The notes under the pieces were generated by a model, which saw only the letters and a program-made list of their open reading frames with translations, searched no databases and had not been told where the DNA came from. A stretch of 64,000 nt of DNA from Sphingobacterium thalpophilum (lineage in GTDB: Bacteria > Bacteroidota > Bacteroidia > Sphingobacteriales > Sphingobacteriaceae). Shown piece after piece: positions 43,649 to 51,609 of the stretch; position 1 is the stretch's first letter; the number at the start of each line of letters is the position of its first letter. The translations under genes and the position numbers were made by a program. Location of the stretch: contig NZ_LR590484.1 in assembly GCF_901482695.1 (NCBI RefSeq), positions 3,844,001 through 3,908,000 of the forward strand, read 5' to 3'.

Positions 43649-44542
43649 TTAAAATTTCAGGTACATGTCGTTTATCAAACGGGCTTTGATCAGATCCGAA
43701 TTTTCGACCTGCAATGTTTGATGCCTGCCGCCGTTTTTCTCGAAAATCTCAATCAGCAGCGCCTTGTCATCGGCAATGGTAAACTGGTCTAACAGGAACA
43801 CGTTTTGCTCGGTCGATTTTCCGGCAATGCCATTCAATGGCGTGTAAGTTCTCAAAGGAGTTAGTGGGCGTTCCTGAACTACGGTGCGTTTAGCTACCTT
43901 TTTATCCACCACTTTGAAATTGATAAAATCAATCTCGTAAGGCACATTGGTACGGTTTCTCAATTCCGTGTGGAAATAGTATTTGCCGTTGTGGATGTAA
44001 ATGCCTTTGAGAATAAACAGAATGCCGAAACTCTTAGCCCCGATATGCTTTACAATGCGCTTGTCTTTCTTGTAAATGGTTTCCAGTAGTAATCCGGCCA
44101 ATGAGGGGGAATTGTTACCCAGTTCCTCAAAAAGCACATCATTACCGTTAGCTTTATCCACTGCCTTTTGCATCGTGAGCAGGTCATAGCTCATTGCCTC
44201 CGGGTAGGAACTGTAATGCACATTGAAGCTATAAAAACGTCCGTCATTGGTAATCACAGAAAAATTGGTTTCCGGCTCAAAATCCCTTACCGATGCTTTT
44301 ACACGCAAAACATTTTCGGCATCTTCTGCTTTACCTGCAATCAGGTATTCGCTGCCTAAATCCACATAACGGATAGCGGTCGGAAAAATCAGGTGAGAAG
44401 TTTTGTCGTAAGTGACTTCCAAACGGTAGGGTTCTATCTTACCTAATGCAAGTGGCGTTCTGGTACTATCCTGAGCATAAGACTGTACGGCAAAGCCGAG
44501 TATAAGGGCAAAAGCCCAAAAGGTTTTTAAATGATTTTTCAT
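43649..44542 (-). CDS. traN: Conjugal transfer protein TraN (DUF4138)
   Basis: A 297-residue exported protein: signal peptide (TFWAFALILGFAVQSYAQ), then PYRLEVTYDKTSHLIFPTAI and YVDLGSEYLIAGKAEDAENV, the TraN hallmarks. TraN is regarded as the VirB9-like component of the channel. Length and position after traM are normal. Confidence 0.92.
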   Translation of the reverse strand: MKNHLKTFWAFALILGFAVQSYAQDSTRTPLALGKIEPYRLEVTYDKTSHLIFPTAIRYVDLGSEYLIAGKAEDAENVLRVKASVRDFEPETNFSVITNDGRFYSFNVHYSSYPEAMSYDLLTMQKAVDKANGNDVLFEELGNNSPSLAGLLLETIYKKDKRIVKHIGAKSFGILFILKGIYIHNGKYYFHTELRNRTNVPYEIDFINFKVVDKKVAKRTVVQERPLTPLRTYTPLNGIAGKSTEQNVFLLDQFTIADDKALLIEIFEKNGGRHQTLQVENSDLIKARLINDMYLKF

Positions 44543-44629
44543 TGTCGTTAATATTTAATTTTTAATGGTAATGAAGCATATTCCGTTGTGCGGAGCAGGT
44601 TTCAATTTCTTATTTAGTTGAGTTGAACA

Positions 44630-45970
44630 TTATTTTTTTGATACAAGGAAGACTTGATGACCAGCTTTGAGTGTAACTTTCGGTGTTCTTACTTTTTTGG
44701 AGAAGTAGCCAGAAATTCCCTGTATTACGCCACGGCTCATGTCAGCAGCGATCTGTTGCCCTGCCGAGCGGCTTAACATGAGGCTAGTCCCCGAAGTTTG
44801 GCTCATATTGCCCGCCATTTCTGTCAGCGCGTTCATTTCCGGCGAGTACGGAACGTATAAGCCCTGTTGTCCATCTATGTCGTAAATCGTAATATCTACC
44901 GGAATGATATTACCTTCCAGTTCTACAGACATTACTTTTAACTGTAAACGCCCGCCCTGAAATTTGGCATTTGCGGTCACAATTGTTCCTTTAGGGATGG
45001 TACGTTGTGGCGTTTGGGCTGGCTCCAATAAACGCAAACGCACTCCAGTTTCGCCTATAACCGTTTGCGCTTCGTGTACGGAGGCTCTAATACTATTTTT
45101 GGGCTGTACTACCTGTCCGGTAGCACCTGCGCTGTAGAAACCCCGATTTTTGGATTGGCTCCAGTCTTCTAAGAAAGCACTGTCCGTCGGTTCTCGATAA
45201 AGGGCTGAAACAGTATTTTTCCGTGCCGGTGTAAACGCTACAAAATGCTCTTTTTGGTTTATACCCGCAGCAGCGGGAGTTGTACCGCCAGTGGGGGCAG
45301 CGCTCCCGGTATTGGCATTTTGTGGCAAATACTTTGCGGCCATTTCGTAGGACTTCTCCATTAATTTTAATTGATCATCTACTGTTGCTACAGGCGGCAC
45401 ATCTCTTTCTGATAATTTTTCTTTCAGTTCATCTACTTGTCTTCGGAGTTGCATTGTTTCCGAATTATCGTCCTGATAGAATGAACCCAATGTACTTTGC
45501 ATATTGCGGTAGCTGTTCAATGTGGGATTTCCGTTTCTTCCAGGTTTTCTGCTATTACTGCCAAAGCCAGAATTCTCCTCCTCATTAGTAAATAGCTCCT
45601 CTGTAGGCTCTTCTTTTTCTTCCGAATTCCAGTAGTCTGATAGCGTTGCCAGAGCATTACGTTTTTCCTGGTCTTTACGTTCCAACATTTCCTGTTCATA
45701 AGCCTTGCCTTTATCGTCAGGCATTCCTGCTCCCGTTGCCTGTGGAACGGCATCGTTCAGTCCGATATTCTCAGTGGTCTTATTATCTTCGGAGGGCTTA
45801 AATATGAGGTACATACAACCCACGAAGACAATCGCCATTAAGCCAAAGATTAAAGGCTTTTTCAGCTTTTCCTTGTTATTCTGTGCGCCATTTTGTAGCA
45901 CATCAGCAGTTGCAGCCGGATTTCCCTCGGTTACCCGAACAACCGATTTTTTGTTCTCATTTTCTTTCAT
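44630..45970 (-). CDS. traM: Conjugal transfer protein TraM (VirB10-like)
   Basis: A 446-residue inner-membrane protein. One membrane helix (about 38-57, LIFGLMAIVFVGCMYLIF) is followed by a long, low-complexity periplasmic linker with coiled-coil (about 175-215) and a folded C-terminal domain (about 285-446), which includes ETGVRLRLLEPAQTPQRTIP and GTIVTANAKFQGGRLQLKVM. This is the VirB10-like layout. Its start overlaps the end of traL by 14 bases. Confidence 0.92.
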   Translation of the reverse strand: MKENENKKSVVRVTEGNPAATADVLQNGAQNNKEKLKKPLIFGLMAIVFVGCMYLIFKPSEDNKTTENIGLNDAVPQATGAGMPDDKGKAYEQEMLERKDQEKRNALATLSDYWNSEEKEEPTEELFTNEEENSGFGSNSRKPGRNGNPTLNSYRNMQSTLGSFYQDDNSETMQLRRQVDELKEKLSERDVPPVATVDDQLKLMEKSYEMAAKYLPQNANTGSAAPTGGTTPAAAGINQKEHFVAFTPARKNTVSALYREPTDSAFLEDWSQSKNRGFYSAGATGQVVQPKNSIRASVHEAQTVIGETGVRLRLLEPAQTPQRTIPKGTIVTANAKFQGGRLQLKVMSVELEGNIIPVDITIYDIDGQQGLYVPYSPEMNALTEMAGNMSQTSGTSLMLSRSAGQQIAADMSRGVIQGISGYFSKKVRTPKVTLKAGHQVFLVSKK

Positions 45971-46241
45971 AAATCCTATTTTTTAAAATTGTTGATACAC
46001 TATCCTGCAACCTTGCAGGATTTTTACTTTTTAGGACAGGGTTTTCGATATGCTCTATGACCATATCGTTGCCAGACTTTGAGGTATCGTACATCACTTT
46101 GCCGATGACCGCTACGGTAAGCAGCAGATAACCCACAAAGAAGTACAGCGTATATTGGTGCTGTTTGCGTACTGGCAATGCCCGCCAACGGTCATCCAAC
46201 TTGTCAAAGTACCTGTCCATATTTGCTCTTAATTTTTTCAT
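45957..46241 (-). CDS. traL: Conjugal transfer protein TraL (DUF3989)
   Basis: A 94-residue protein with one membrane helix (about 31-49, YFFVGYLLLTVAVIGKVM). The N-terminal part (DRYFDKLDDRWRALPVRKQH) is cytoplasmic and basic. The size and position between traK and traM match TraL/DUF3989. It overlaps traM. Confidence 0.82.
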   Translation of the reverse strand: MKKLRANMDRYFDKLDDRWRALPVRKQHQYTLYFFVGYLLLTVAVIGKVMYDTSKSGNDMVIEHIENPVLKSKNPARLQDSVSTILKNRIYERK

Positions 46242-46259
46242 AGCTTTACTATTTCTATG

Positions 46260-46688
46260 TTAGAGCTTGAAACGTTTAGGACTTTTCCCGGCCTGTTGCT
46301 TCGGCGCATCGTTGACCAATGCGACCGCTTCCGTTAATTTAGGTGCAGATATTACGGACAGGTTTGCCAGTTCCGCTTTTTTGAGCAGTTGCCCAAAGCC
46401 GTCCTTCTTGGCTATTTCCATTCGGCTCAGTGAGAATTTGCCATTCAGGTACTTTATCCACATATTACACTCTACATGGGGTTTGTCATCGCCCGACCAT
46501 TGCAGGTAGCCTGTCAGCAACAAGTCCTGTTTAGGCAAACTGTCTGCACCTTTTTGGCAGCTTTCGAGGTAGTCGCGGATGCTGTCTTTCAGCTTTCCGG
46601 CATACGCACCCTGCGTATGGAAATACCCGTTGTATCCTTTGTTGCTAAGGATTTTTGCGAACGTGCTTAAATCTGATAATGCTTCCAT
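46260..46688 (-). CDS. Unknown protein encoded within the tra operon
   Basis: A 142-residue soluble protein without signal peptide. Recognisable stretches are NKGYNGYFHTQGAYAGKLKD and HVECNMWIKYLNGKFSLSRM. It is inserted between traK and traL with gaps of only 11 and 18 bases, so it is co-expressed with the channel genes. CTnDOT itself has no gene at this place as far as I know. Function unknown. Confidence 0.65.
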   Translation of the reverse strand: MEALSDLSTFAKILSNKGYNGYFHTQGAYAGKLKDSIRDYLESCQKGADSLPKQDLLLTGYLQWSGDDKPHVECNMWIKYLNGKFSLSRMEIAKKDGFGQLLKKAELANLSVISAPKLTEAVALVNDAPKQQAGKSPKRFKL

Positions 46689-46699
46689 AAGATTGTTTT

Positions 46700-47323
46700 T
46701 TAGCGTTCGATAACCTCTATATCCTTATTTTCCACGACTGCAAATTTTTCAATATTGAAGCCCTGCGGATTATTGTCGGAACGAACGGAGTTGACGAGAT
46801 AGCAGGAAGTAATCAGGTTTCGCCTGGTTACATTGCTTGACCGGATGATGAACTGTTTGGCATAGGTACGCACTGCATACGGGTAGTTGTCGAAATTGCA
46901 CACCACACTATCTACCTCTATACGCTGCTGCACGTTCCCCGAAATGATGCGGCTGTAATAGCCTTTTTCCGACAAGTCTTTGTAGTAATCGAAAGCACTT
47001 TTATCGGCAAGGTTAAATGCCCGTTTCATATTGCTTTCAATAGCGTTCTTATCGGGGGCAAGCGTAAAGAAAAGTTCGTGAAATCTCCTGACGTGTTCTC
47101 TTGCTTCAACGGGCCGGTTGATGGCCGCATCCTGCGACAAGGCAAGCATCATGGATTTACCATTATCCAGTACATATATTTTTTGACGTTGTTCTTCTGC
47201 AAAGCGATAGGAACGCCATACGGCGTATCCTACCACACTGGTACAGAGAACAGCAAACACAATGGCATATAATCTTATCTGCCTAAAGCTGTTTTCGATA
47301 TTTCTTAACGTTTTAAATTCCAT
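46700..47323 (-). CDS. traK: Conjugal transfer protein TraK (VirB8-like)
   Basis: A 207-residue protein with a short cytoplasmic start (EFKTLRNIENSFRQIR), one membrane helix (about 16-35) and a periplasmic domain (RVDSVVCNFDNYPYAVRTYA-like region, SNVTRRNLITSCYLVNSVRS). The topology is VirB8-like and the sequence is typical TraK of Bacteroidota. It follows traJ by 19 bases. Confidence 0.92.
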   Translation of the reverse strand: MEFKTLRNIENSFRQIRLYAIVFAVLCTSVVGYAVWRSYRFAEEQRQKIYVLDNGKSMMLALSQDAAINRPVEAREHVRRFHELFFTLAPDKNAIESNMKRAFNLADKSAFDYYKDLSEKGYYSRIISGNVQQRIEVDSVVCNFDNYPYAVRTYAKQFIIRSSNVTRRNLITSCYLVNSVRSDNNPQGFNIEKFAVVENKDIEVIER

Positions 47324-47342
47324 TTTTTAGAATGATTAATGA

Positions 47343-48338
47343 TTATTTATTCATCAGTTTACCGCCGATGTTTCCAACTGTTGAGCCTGCGCCTGCTCCG
47401 GCGATGTTTCCGGCTTTCATTGCAGTTGTATTTACATTGCGGGTAAAGTTTCCTGCGCCTCCGGCTTGGATTACCCAACCTGTTACTGTCGGTATAGTGA
47501 AGTACCCGATGATGCCGATTATCATAAAAATGATGTACACGGTATTGCTCGTATCAGGTATATAGGTTGGGTCGGCAAGCATCGCTATATCCCTTTCTAA
47601 AATGAGGGATTGTATTCTTGCGAGCATTGAGCTGAACAAATCCGAAACAGGAAGCCACAGGTAAACGCTGACGTACCTGGTGAGCCATTGCGTAAGCGTG
47701 GACTGAAAGCCGTCCCATACGGAAATAGCAAAGGCTATTGGTCCAAGTATGGAGAGGACTATCAGGAAAAACGTTCGTATGGTATCAATGACCAAAGCCG
47801 CCGCCTGAAAGAGTATTTCCAGTAGATTACGAAACCAATCTTTTATAGCTTTCTCTATCTTGTAGGCTTGCCTGTCCATATACATACCCGCCATTGTACC
47901 AATATCGGATGGCGACCAACCCAATTCATCCAGTTTTTTATCAAACTCTTCGTCTGATACCATATAGGCAGTTTCGGGGTTTCTGACCATTGCTTCGTAT
48001 TCCAATTGGTCTTTTTGCTGTTGAAGTTTATTCAGGTCAAGTACCTGGTCTTGCAGTATGGCATGGGTTCCGGTTACAACCGGTCTTAGCACCGCATTAA
48101 TGGTTCCCAATACGATGGTCGGGAAAAACATAATACACAATCCTAAAGCGAACGGGCGTAATAATGGAAACATATCGATAGGTTCGGCACGGCTTAAGGC
48201 CTGCCAAACCTTTAATGCCACATAAAACAACGCACCCAATCCTGCCAAACCCTTAGCAACAGCCGCCATATCGCCTGCAAGCGGCATCATATCGTCATAA
48301 AGCGACCGCAGGAGTTCGTGAAGATTATCCCATTCCAT
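47343..48338 (-). CDS. traJ: Conjugal transfer protein TraJ (VirB6-like)
   Basis: A 331-residue polytopic inner-membrane protein, with hydrophobic helices at about 20-45, 62-90, 175-210, 218-240 and 270-300. The N-terminus WDNLHELLRSLYDDMMPLAG and the WLPVSDLFSSMLARIQSLI segment identify TraJ. It is thought to form part of the inner-membrane channel. The Gly-rich end (GNIAGAGAGSTVGNIGGKLM) is usual. Confidence 0.93.
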   Translation of the reverse strand: MEWDNLHELLRSLYDDMMPLAGDMAAVAKGLAGLGALFYVALKVWQALSRAEPIDMFPLLRPFALGLCIMFFPTIVLGTINAVLRPVVTGTHAILQDQVLDLNKLQQQKDQLEYEAMVRNPETAYMVSDEEFDKKLDELGWSPSDIGTMAGMYMDRQAYKIEKAIKDWFRNLLEILFQAAALVIDTIRTFFLIVLSILGPIAFAISVWDGFQSTLTQWLTRYVSVYLWLPVSDLFSSMLARIQSLILERDIAMLADPTYIPDTSNTVYIIFMIIGIIGYFTIPTVTGWVIQAGGAGNFTRNVNTTAMKAGNIAGAGAGSTVGNIGGKLMNK

Positions 48339-48340
48339 TT

Positions 48341-48973
48341 TTACCAGTATTTTTGGTTAGCAGTTCCGTAGAGTTCAAGCACTCTTTTGGCATCGTTTTT
48401 CTTTTTCGCTCTCAAGTAGCTCACAGAAATGTTCTTATTGGTGTAGTAGCGTACCAAACTGTGATATTCCTTTACTTCTTTGTAAACCCTGTCTATGATA
48501 TCCATACGTTCTTTGTCGTTCAGCGAAAGGCTTGAAGAGGTTACAATCTGCTTTAACTCTTTTAGTAGTTCGGCACTTTCATTGAGCAGTGCCGAATAGC
48601 CATTGCCGATAGCTACCAATTCCTGCGGTTTGAAATTTGGATCGTTCATCATTTTCCCGAAGTTGTTCACATACATTTCCGACACATCACCTACCAACAA
48701 TACCGTTTGTTGCACTTTGCGTGCATCTTTCACCAGGTTGTTGATGGCTTTCAACTTGTCGTAATACTCCTTGCCCTGTTCATACACTCTCTTCACTTCG
48801 TTGAAGTTTTTTACAACATTGCTCACAGTCGAAGAAGTCTGTATGATTTCGTTTGCAGAGTTGATGATACCCGAAGCCAGATTAGCCGGATCTGTTACGA
48901 CCCATTGGGCATTTGCTGACGGTGCTGCGGCAAGCATTAAGGCCGTACACACCAGATACAATACTTTTTTCAT
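48341..48973 (-). CDS. traI: Conjugal transfer protein TraI (DUF4141, VirB5-like)
   Basis: A 210-residue exported protein: signal peptide (VLYLVCTALMLAAAPSANAQ) then WVVTDPANLASGIINSANEI and a long helical body. DUF4141/TraI proteins occupy the place of VirB5 in Bacteroidota systems. Its stop is 2 bases before the traJ start. The gene starts 28 bases after the end of the second traG exon. Confidence 0.88.
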   Translation of the reverse strand: MKKVLYLVCTALMLAAAPSANAQWVVTDPANLASGIINSANEIIQTSSTVSNVVKNFNEVKRVYEQGKEYYDKLKAINNLVKDARKVQQTVLLVGDVSEMYVNNFGKMMNDPNFKPQELVAIGNGYSALLNESAELLKELKQIVTSSSLSLNDKERMDIIDRVYKEVKEYHSLVRYYTNKNISVSYLRAKKKNDAKRVLELYGTANQKYW

Positions 48974-49000
48974 TGTTCTTGAAATTTTAAATGTTAATGA

Positions 49001-49123
49001 CTATTGATTTGCTTTGTCACGCCTTTGCATTGCGATATGCTTAATGGCGAGTTCTACATTGCCGTCGAGTTCAGCAGCAAGCTGCATCACTTCTATTTTT
49101 TCGGTTTCTTCAGTCGTGTAGGC
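49001..49123 (-). CDS. traG: traG exon 2 (C-terminal 40 codons and stop)
   Basis: Beyond the intron the frame resumes GCC TAC ACG and reads AYTTEETEKIEVMQLAAELD to the end NVELAIKHIAMQRRDKANQ and TAG. This is the ordinary TraG C-terminus. Joined to exon 1 it restores a protein of 834 residues with no frame change. It cannot be translated by itself: no start or ribosome site is seen. Confidence 0.88.
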   Translation of the reverse strand, partial: AYTTEETEKIEVMQLAAELDGNVELAIKHIAMQRRDKANQ

Positions 49124-49185
49124 GTAGGATAAGGACCCGGCGCCTTGCCATATTGACTATGGTAGGTTTCCAAGAACTCTCCCCC

Positions 49186-49219
49186 GAACCGTACGTACCT
49201 GTCTCCAGGTATACGGCTC
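49186..49219 (-). ncRNA. Group II intron domain V
   Basis: 34 bases form a hairpin with the AGC catalytic triad near the 5' side (GAGCCGTATACC), a GAGA-type tetraloop (CTGGAGACAG) and the paired GGTACGTACGGTTC side with a two-base bulge. It lies 14 bases after the reverse transcriptase stop. Confidence 0.85.
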
Positions 49220-49232
49220 TCCATCAATTTAT

Positions 49233-51107
49233 TCAGTCTAACTTGCCTGCGTGTATCTTATCGTGGCATTTTGAGCATACTGCCAAGGTTTTTCTTCTCC
49301 TTGCACTCATTCGTTTTTCCCAGTCTTGCTTACCTTTCAGGTCTTTCAATTTGCGTATATGGTGCATTTCCAATTTCTCGTTGGCACCGCATAATTCGCA
49401 TTTCTGGTTTTGCGACCTTGTTATAAGGCTGTTTCTTCCCCCTGTAATGGTAACCGTGACGGGTAAACTATCCACGTAAGCACCACGGGCAGCTTTTTGG
49501 CGTTTGAAACCCTCTTTGTAAAAGCGTCTGTACATTATATCTCCTTTCCTGTCTTTGTAGGGAATGGAAAACACTCCGTTGATACATCTTTTAGTCTTTT
49601 CCTGACTGATTGAAGTTTGGTATTTAAGTGCATACGTTTTGTACATACTGTACTCCAAGATGTAAGATAATGACTGGACAAACGAGCTGTTGTTGGCAAT
49701 TGAGTAATAATTGTAAAAGCCCCGTATTTCAGCGTTGTACTGACTGATGATTTCTAAGTCATCCAAGTCTTTCATGTAATAGCGTGAGCGTGGTTTCCAA
49801 ACTTCTGTGCCTTTTTCATTTACCAGTTTCATGGCATTATATCTCAGTAGCTTTTTCTTCATCACGTCTGCTGTGACACGGAGTACAACCTTATCTCCGA
49901 AACATCTTACGGTTCTACCGTGCTTATCTCTCTTGGATTCATCGGAGTTTCGCACGGAGACATCAAAGCCTAAGAATTTGGCTGGTTTCTTAGCATTAGT
50001 CACCAAAGTTTTTTCATCAGACAGTTCAAGTTTCAGTTTTTCATCAAGGTAAACCTTGATGTCTTCCTTTATCTTTTTGCAGTCTTCTTTGCTACCTATG
50101 ACCCCGATAAGAAAATCGTCCGCATACCTAACGTATTTTAACTTTCTGAAACTGCCATCCATCTTGTCATAAGCTGGATATTTGTCTCTTTCCTGTCTCG
50201 ACTCTTTGATGTACTTAATCATCTGCTCTCTGACAGTTTCGTCTGTCTCACATTTGAGTTCCTTGGCCAAGCGGTATCGTCTCTGTTCGTGTAGCCTGTA
50301 CTGGCGTGTTGCCGTAGTTCTTTTACCCTTATCGAAGTCCTTGATATAATCCTTGACATATTTATCGAGTTTATCAAGGTAAATGTTGGCAAGGATGGGG
50401 CTTACAATCCCACCTTGCGGTGTGCCACTGTATGTTTTGTGGTACACCCAATCTTCAATATACCCTGCATTGAGGAACTTTCGTATCAACCGAATGAACC
50501 TGCCGTCAACGATACGCTCCTTTAGGATACCAATCAATATTTCGTGATTGATATTGTCGAAGAAGCCTTTTATATCGCCCTCGATGAACCACCGTACAGC
50601 AGTGAATGACTGTTGGACGCTTAATAGGGCTGTGTGACAGCTTCTATTGGGTCGGAACCCATGTGAAGTATGCTCAAAGCTACCCTCATAAATTGCTTCC
50701 AATATCATTCTGATAACCTCCTGCACTAATTTGTCATCAAAAGATGGTATACCAAGCGGACGTTTCTTCCCGTTCTTTTTCGGAATGTATGTCCTCTTGG
50801 ATGGGTTTGGCTGATAGGTCTCGTTTCGCAACGATGCAATCAGCCTTTCAATGCGGGATATACTCATTCCGTCGATGGTCTTTCCATCAACTCCTGCCGT
50901 CATATTGCCTACTTTACTGTAGATTTTCTGATAGGCGATAAAGTACATCTCTTCATTGAACAGAACCTTGTACAGCCTTTCGAACTTATAGTCCGTGTTT
51001 CCGCTGTGCCTTATTAGACTGTTCAATACTTTTTCTGGATTTCTCATAATGTCTCTCACATTTTCCGTTAATCGTATTAAACTAAATTGACTGTCTCCCT
51101 TCGCCAT
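49233..51107 (-). CDS. ltrA: Group II intron reverse transcriptase/maturase with HNH endonuclease
   Basis: A 624-residue LtrA-like protein that helps intron splicing and mobility. Order of parts: N-terminal extension, reverse transcriptase domain (KRPLGIPSFDDKLVQEVIRM, EGDIKGFFDNI, SGTPQGGIVSPILANIYL, and the catalytic YADD at about 328-331), maturase domain X (about 440-540), and a C-terminal HNH endonuclease with CELCGANEKLEMHHI, then CSKCHDKIH (about 573-620). All catalytic residues appear intact, so splicing and retrohoming are possible. Confidence 0.95.
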   Translation of the reverse strand: MAKGDSQFSLIRLTENVRDIMRNPEKVLNSLIRHSGNTDYKFERLYKVLFNEEMYFIAYQKIYSKVGNMTAGVDGKTIDGMSISRIERLIASLRNETYQPNPSKRTYIPKKNGKKRPLGIPSFDDKLVQEVIRMILEAIYEGSFEHTSHGFRPNRSCHTALLSVQQSFTAVRWFIEGDIKGFFDNINHEILIGILKERIVDGRFIRLIRKFLNAGYIEDWVYHKTYSGTPQGGIVSPILANIYLDKLDKYVKDYIKDFDKGKRTTATRQYRLHEQRRYRLAKELKCETDETVREQMIKYIKESRQERDKYPAYDKMDGSFRKLKYVRYADDFLIGVIGSKEDCKKIKEDIKVYLDEKLKLELSDEKTLVTNAKKPAKFLGFDVSVRNSDESKRDKHGRTVRCFGDKVVLRVTADVMKKKLLRYNAMKLVNEKGTEVWKPRSRYYMKDLDDLEIISQYNAEIRGFYNYYSIANNSSFVQSLSYILEYSMYKTYALKYQTSISQEKTKRCINGVFSIPYKDRKGDIMYRRFYKEGFKRQKAARGAYVDSLPVTVTITGGRNSLITRSQNQKCELCGANEKLEMHHIRKLKDLKGKQDWEKRMSARRRKTLAVCSKCHDKIHAGKLD

Positions 51108-51609
51108 GTACAGGGCTTTCCCCTGCTCGGACTACTACGGAGACTCCGTTGCCGTATCGGATATTCAGGAGCTTTTTCCATAGCCACGCCTGTGGCATTC
51201 CGACTTAGGCAATCCCCATTTAGACATACAGCAACTATTGGCACGTTAGATTGTCGGATGCGATGTTCGCCCTTTTCTGCTTATTGCAGTTACGTTGTGG
51301 TCTGTTTATGCTATCACTACTACCTGTCATTAGGATATTACCACAAAGTGACGTTGGTAACTGTCTTCCGTCACTGCCTAAGAACTGACCGTTCGGACTG
51401 TCGTTCAATCAATCAAGACTTCATCCTTATATCTAACTTTTCAACTCGCCATTCAGTCGCAACACGACAATTAGTTGACTTATGGCTTTTCCGACATGCT
51501 ACACTCCCCGTCGGGTTTCCCGTTCGGATAAGTCGGCTGTTGATGGGCGTTATAAACACTTGCCCAGTGGTTGCCAAACCACATTCACTATATGCCCTTA
51601 TGGGCGCAC

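Larger units (their letters stand above)
49124..51609 (-). mobile_element. Group II intron inserted in traG
   Basis: A 2,486-base intron in the same orientation as traG. The 5' end reads GTGCGCCC, the group II consensus, directly after the traG codon CTC. The 3' end is ...CCTAC, ending in AC, before GCC TAC. Domain V is a 34-base hairpin at 49219-49186, beginning GAGCCG and ending CGGTTC, with the catalytic AGC. A domain VI hairpin follows. The open frame for the reverse transcriptase lies in domain IV. Removal joins traG codons in frame. The remaining 500 bases at the 5' side (51108-51609) are domain I to III RNA. Confidence 0.93.

Noticed and set aside
46002..46021. Perfect ATCCTGCAA/TTGCAGGAT hairpin
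   Set aside because: It lies within traL coding sequence near its 3' end, with no terminator-like place; likely chance.
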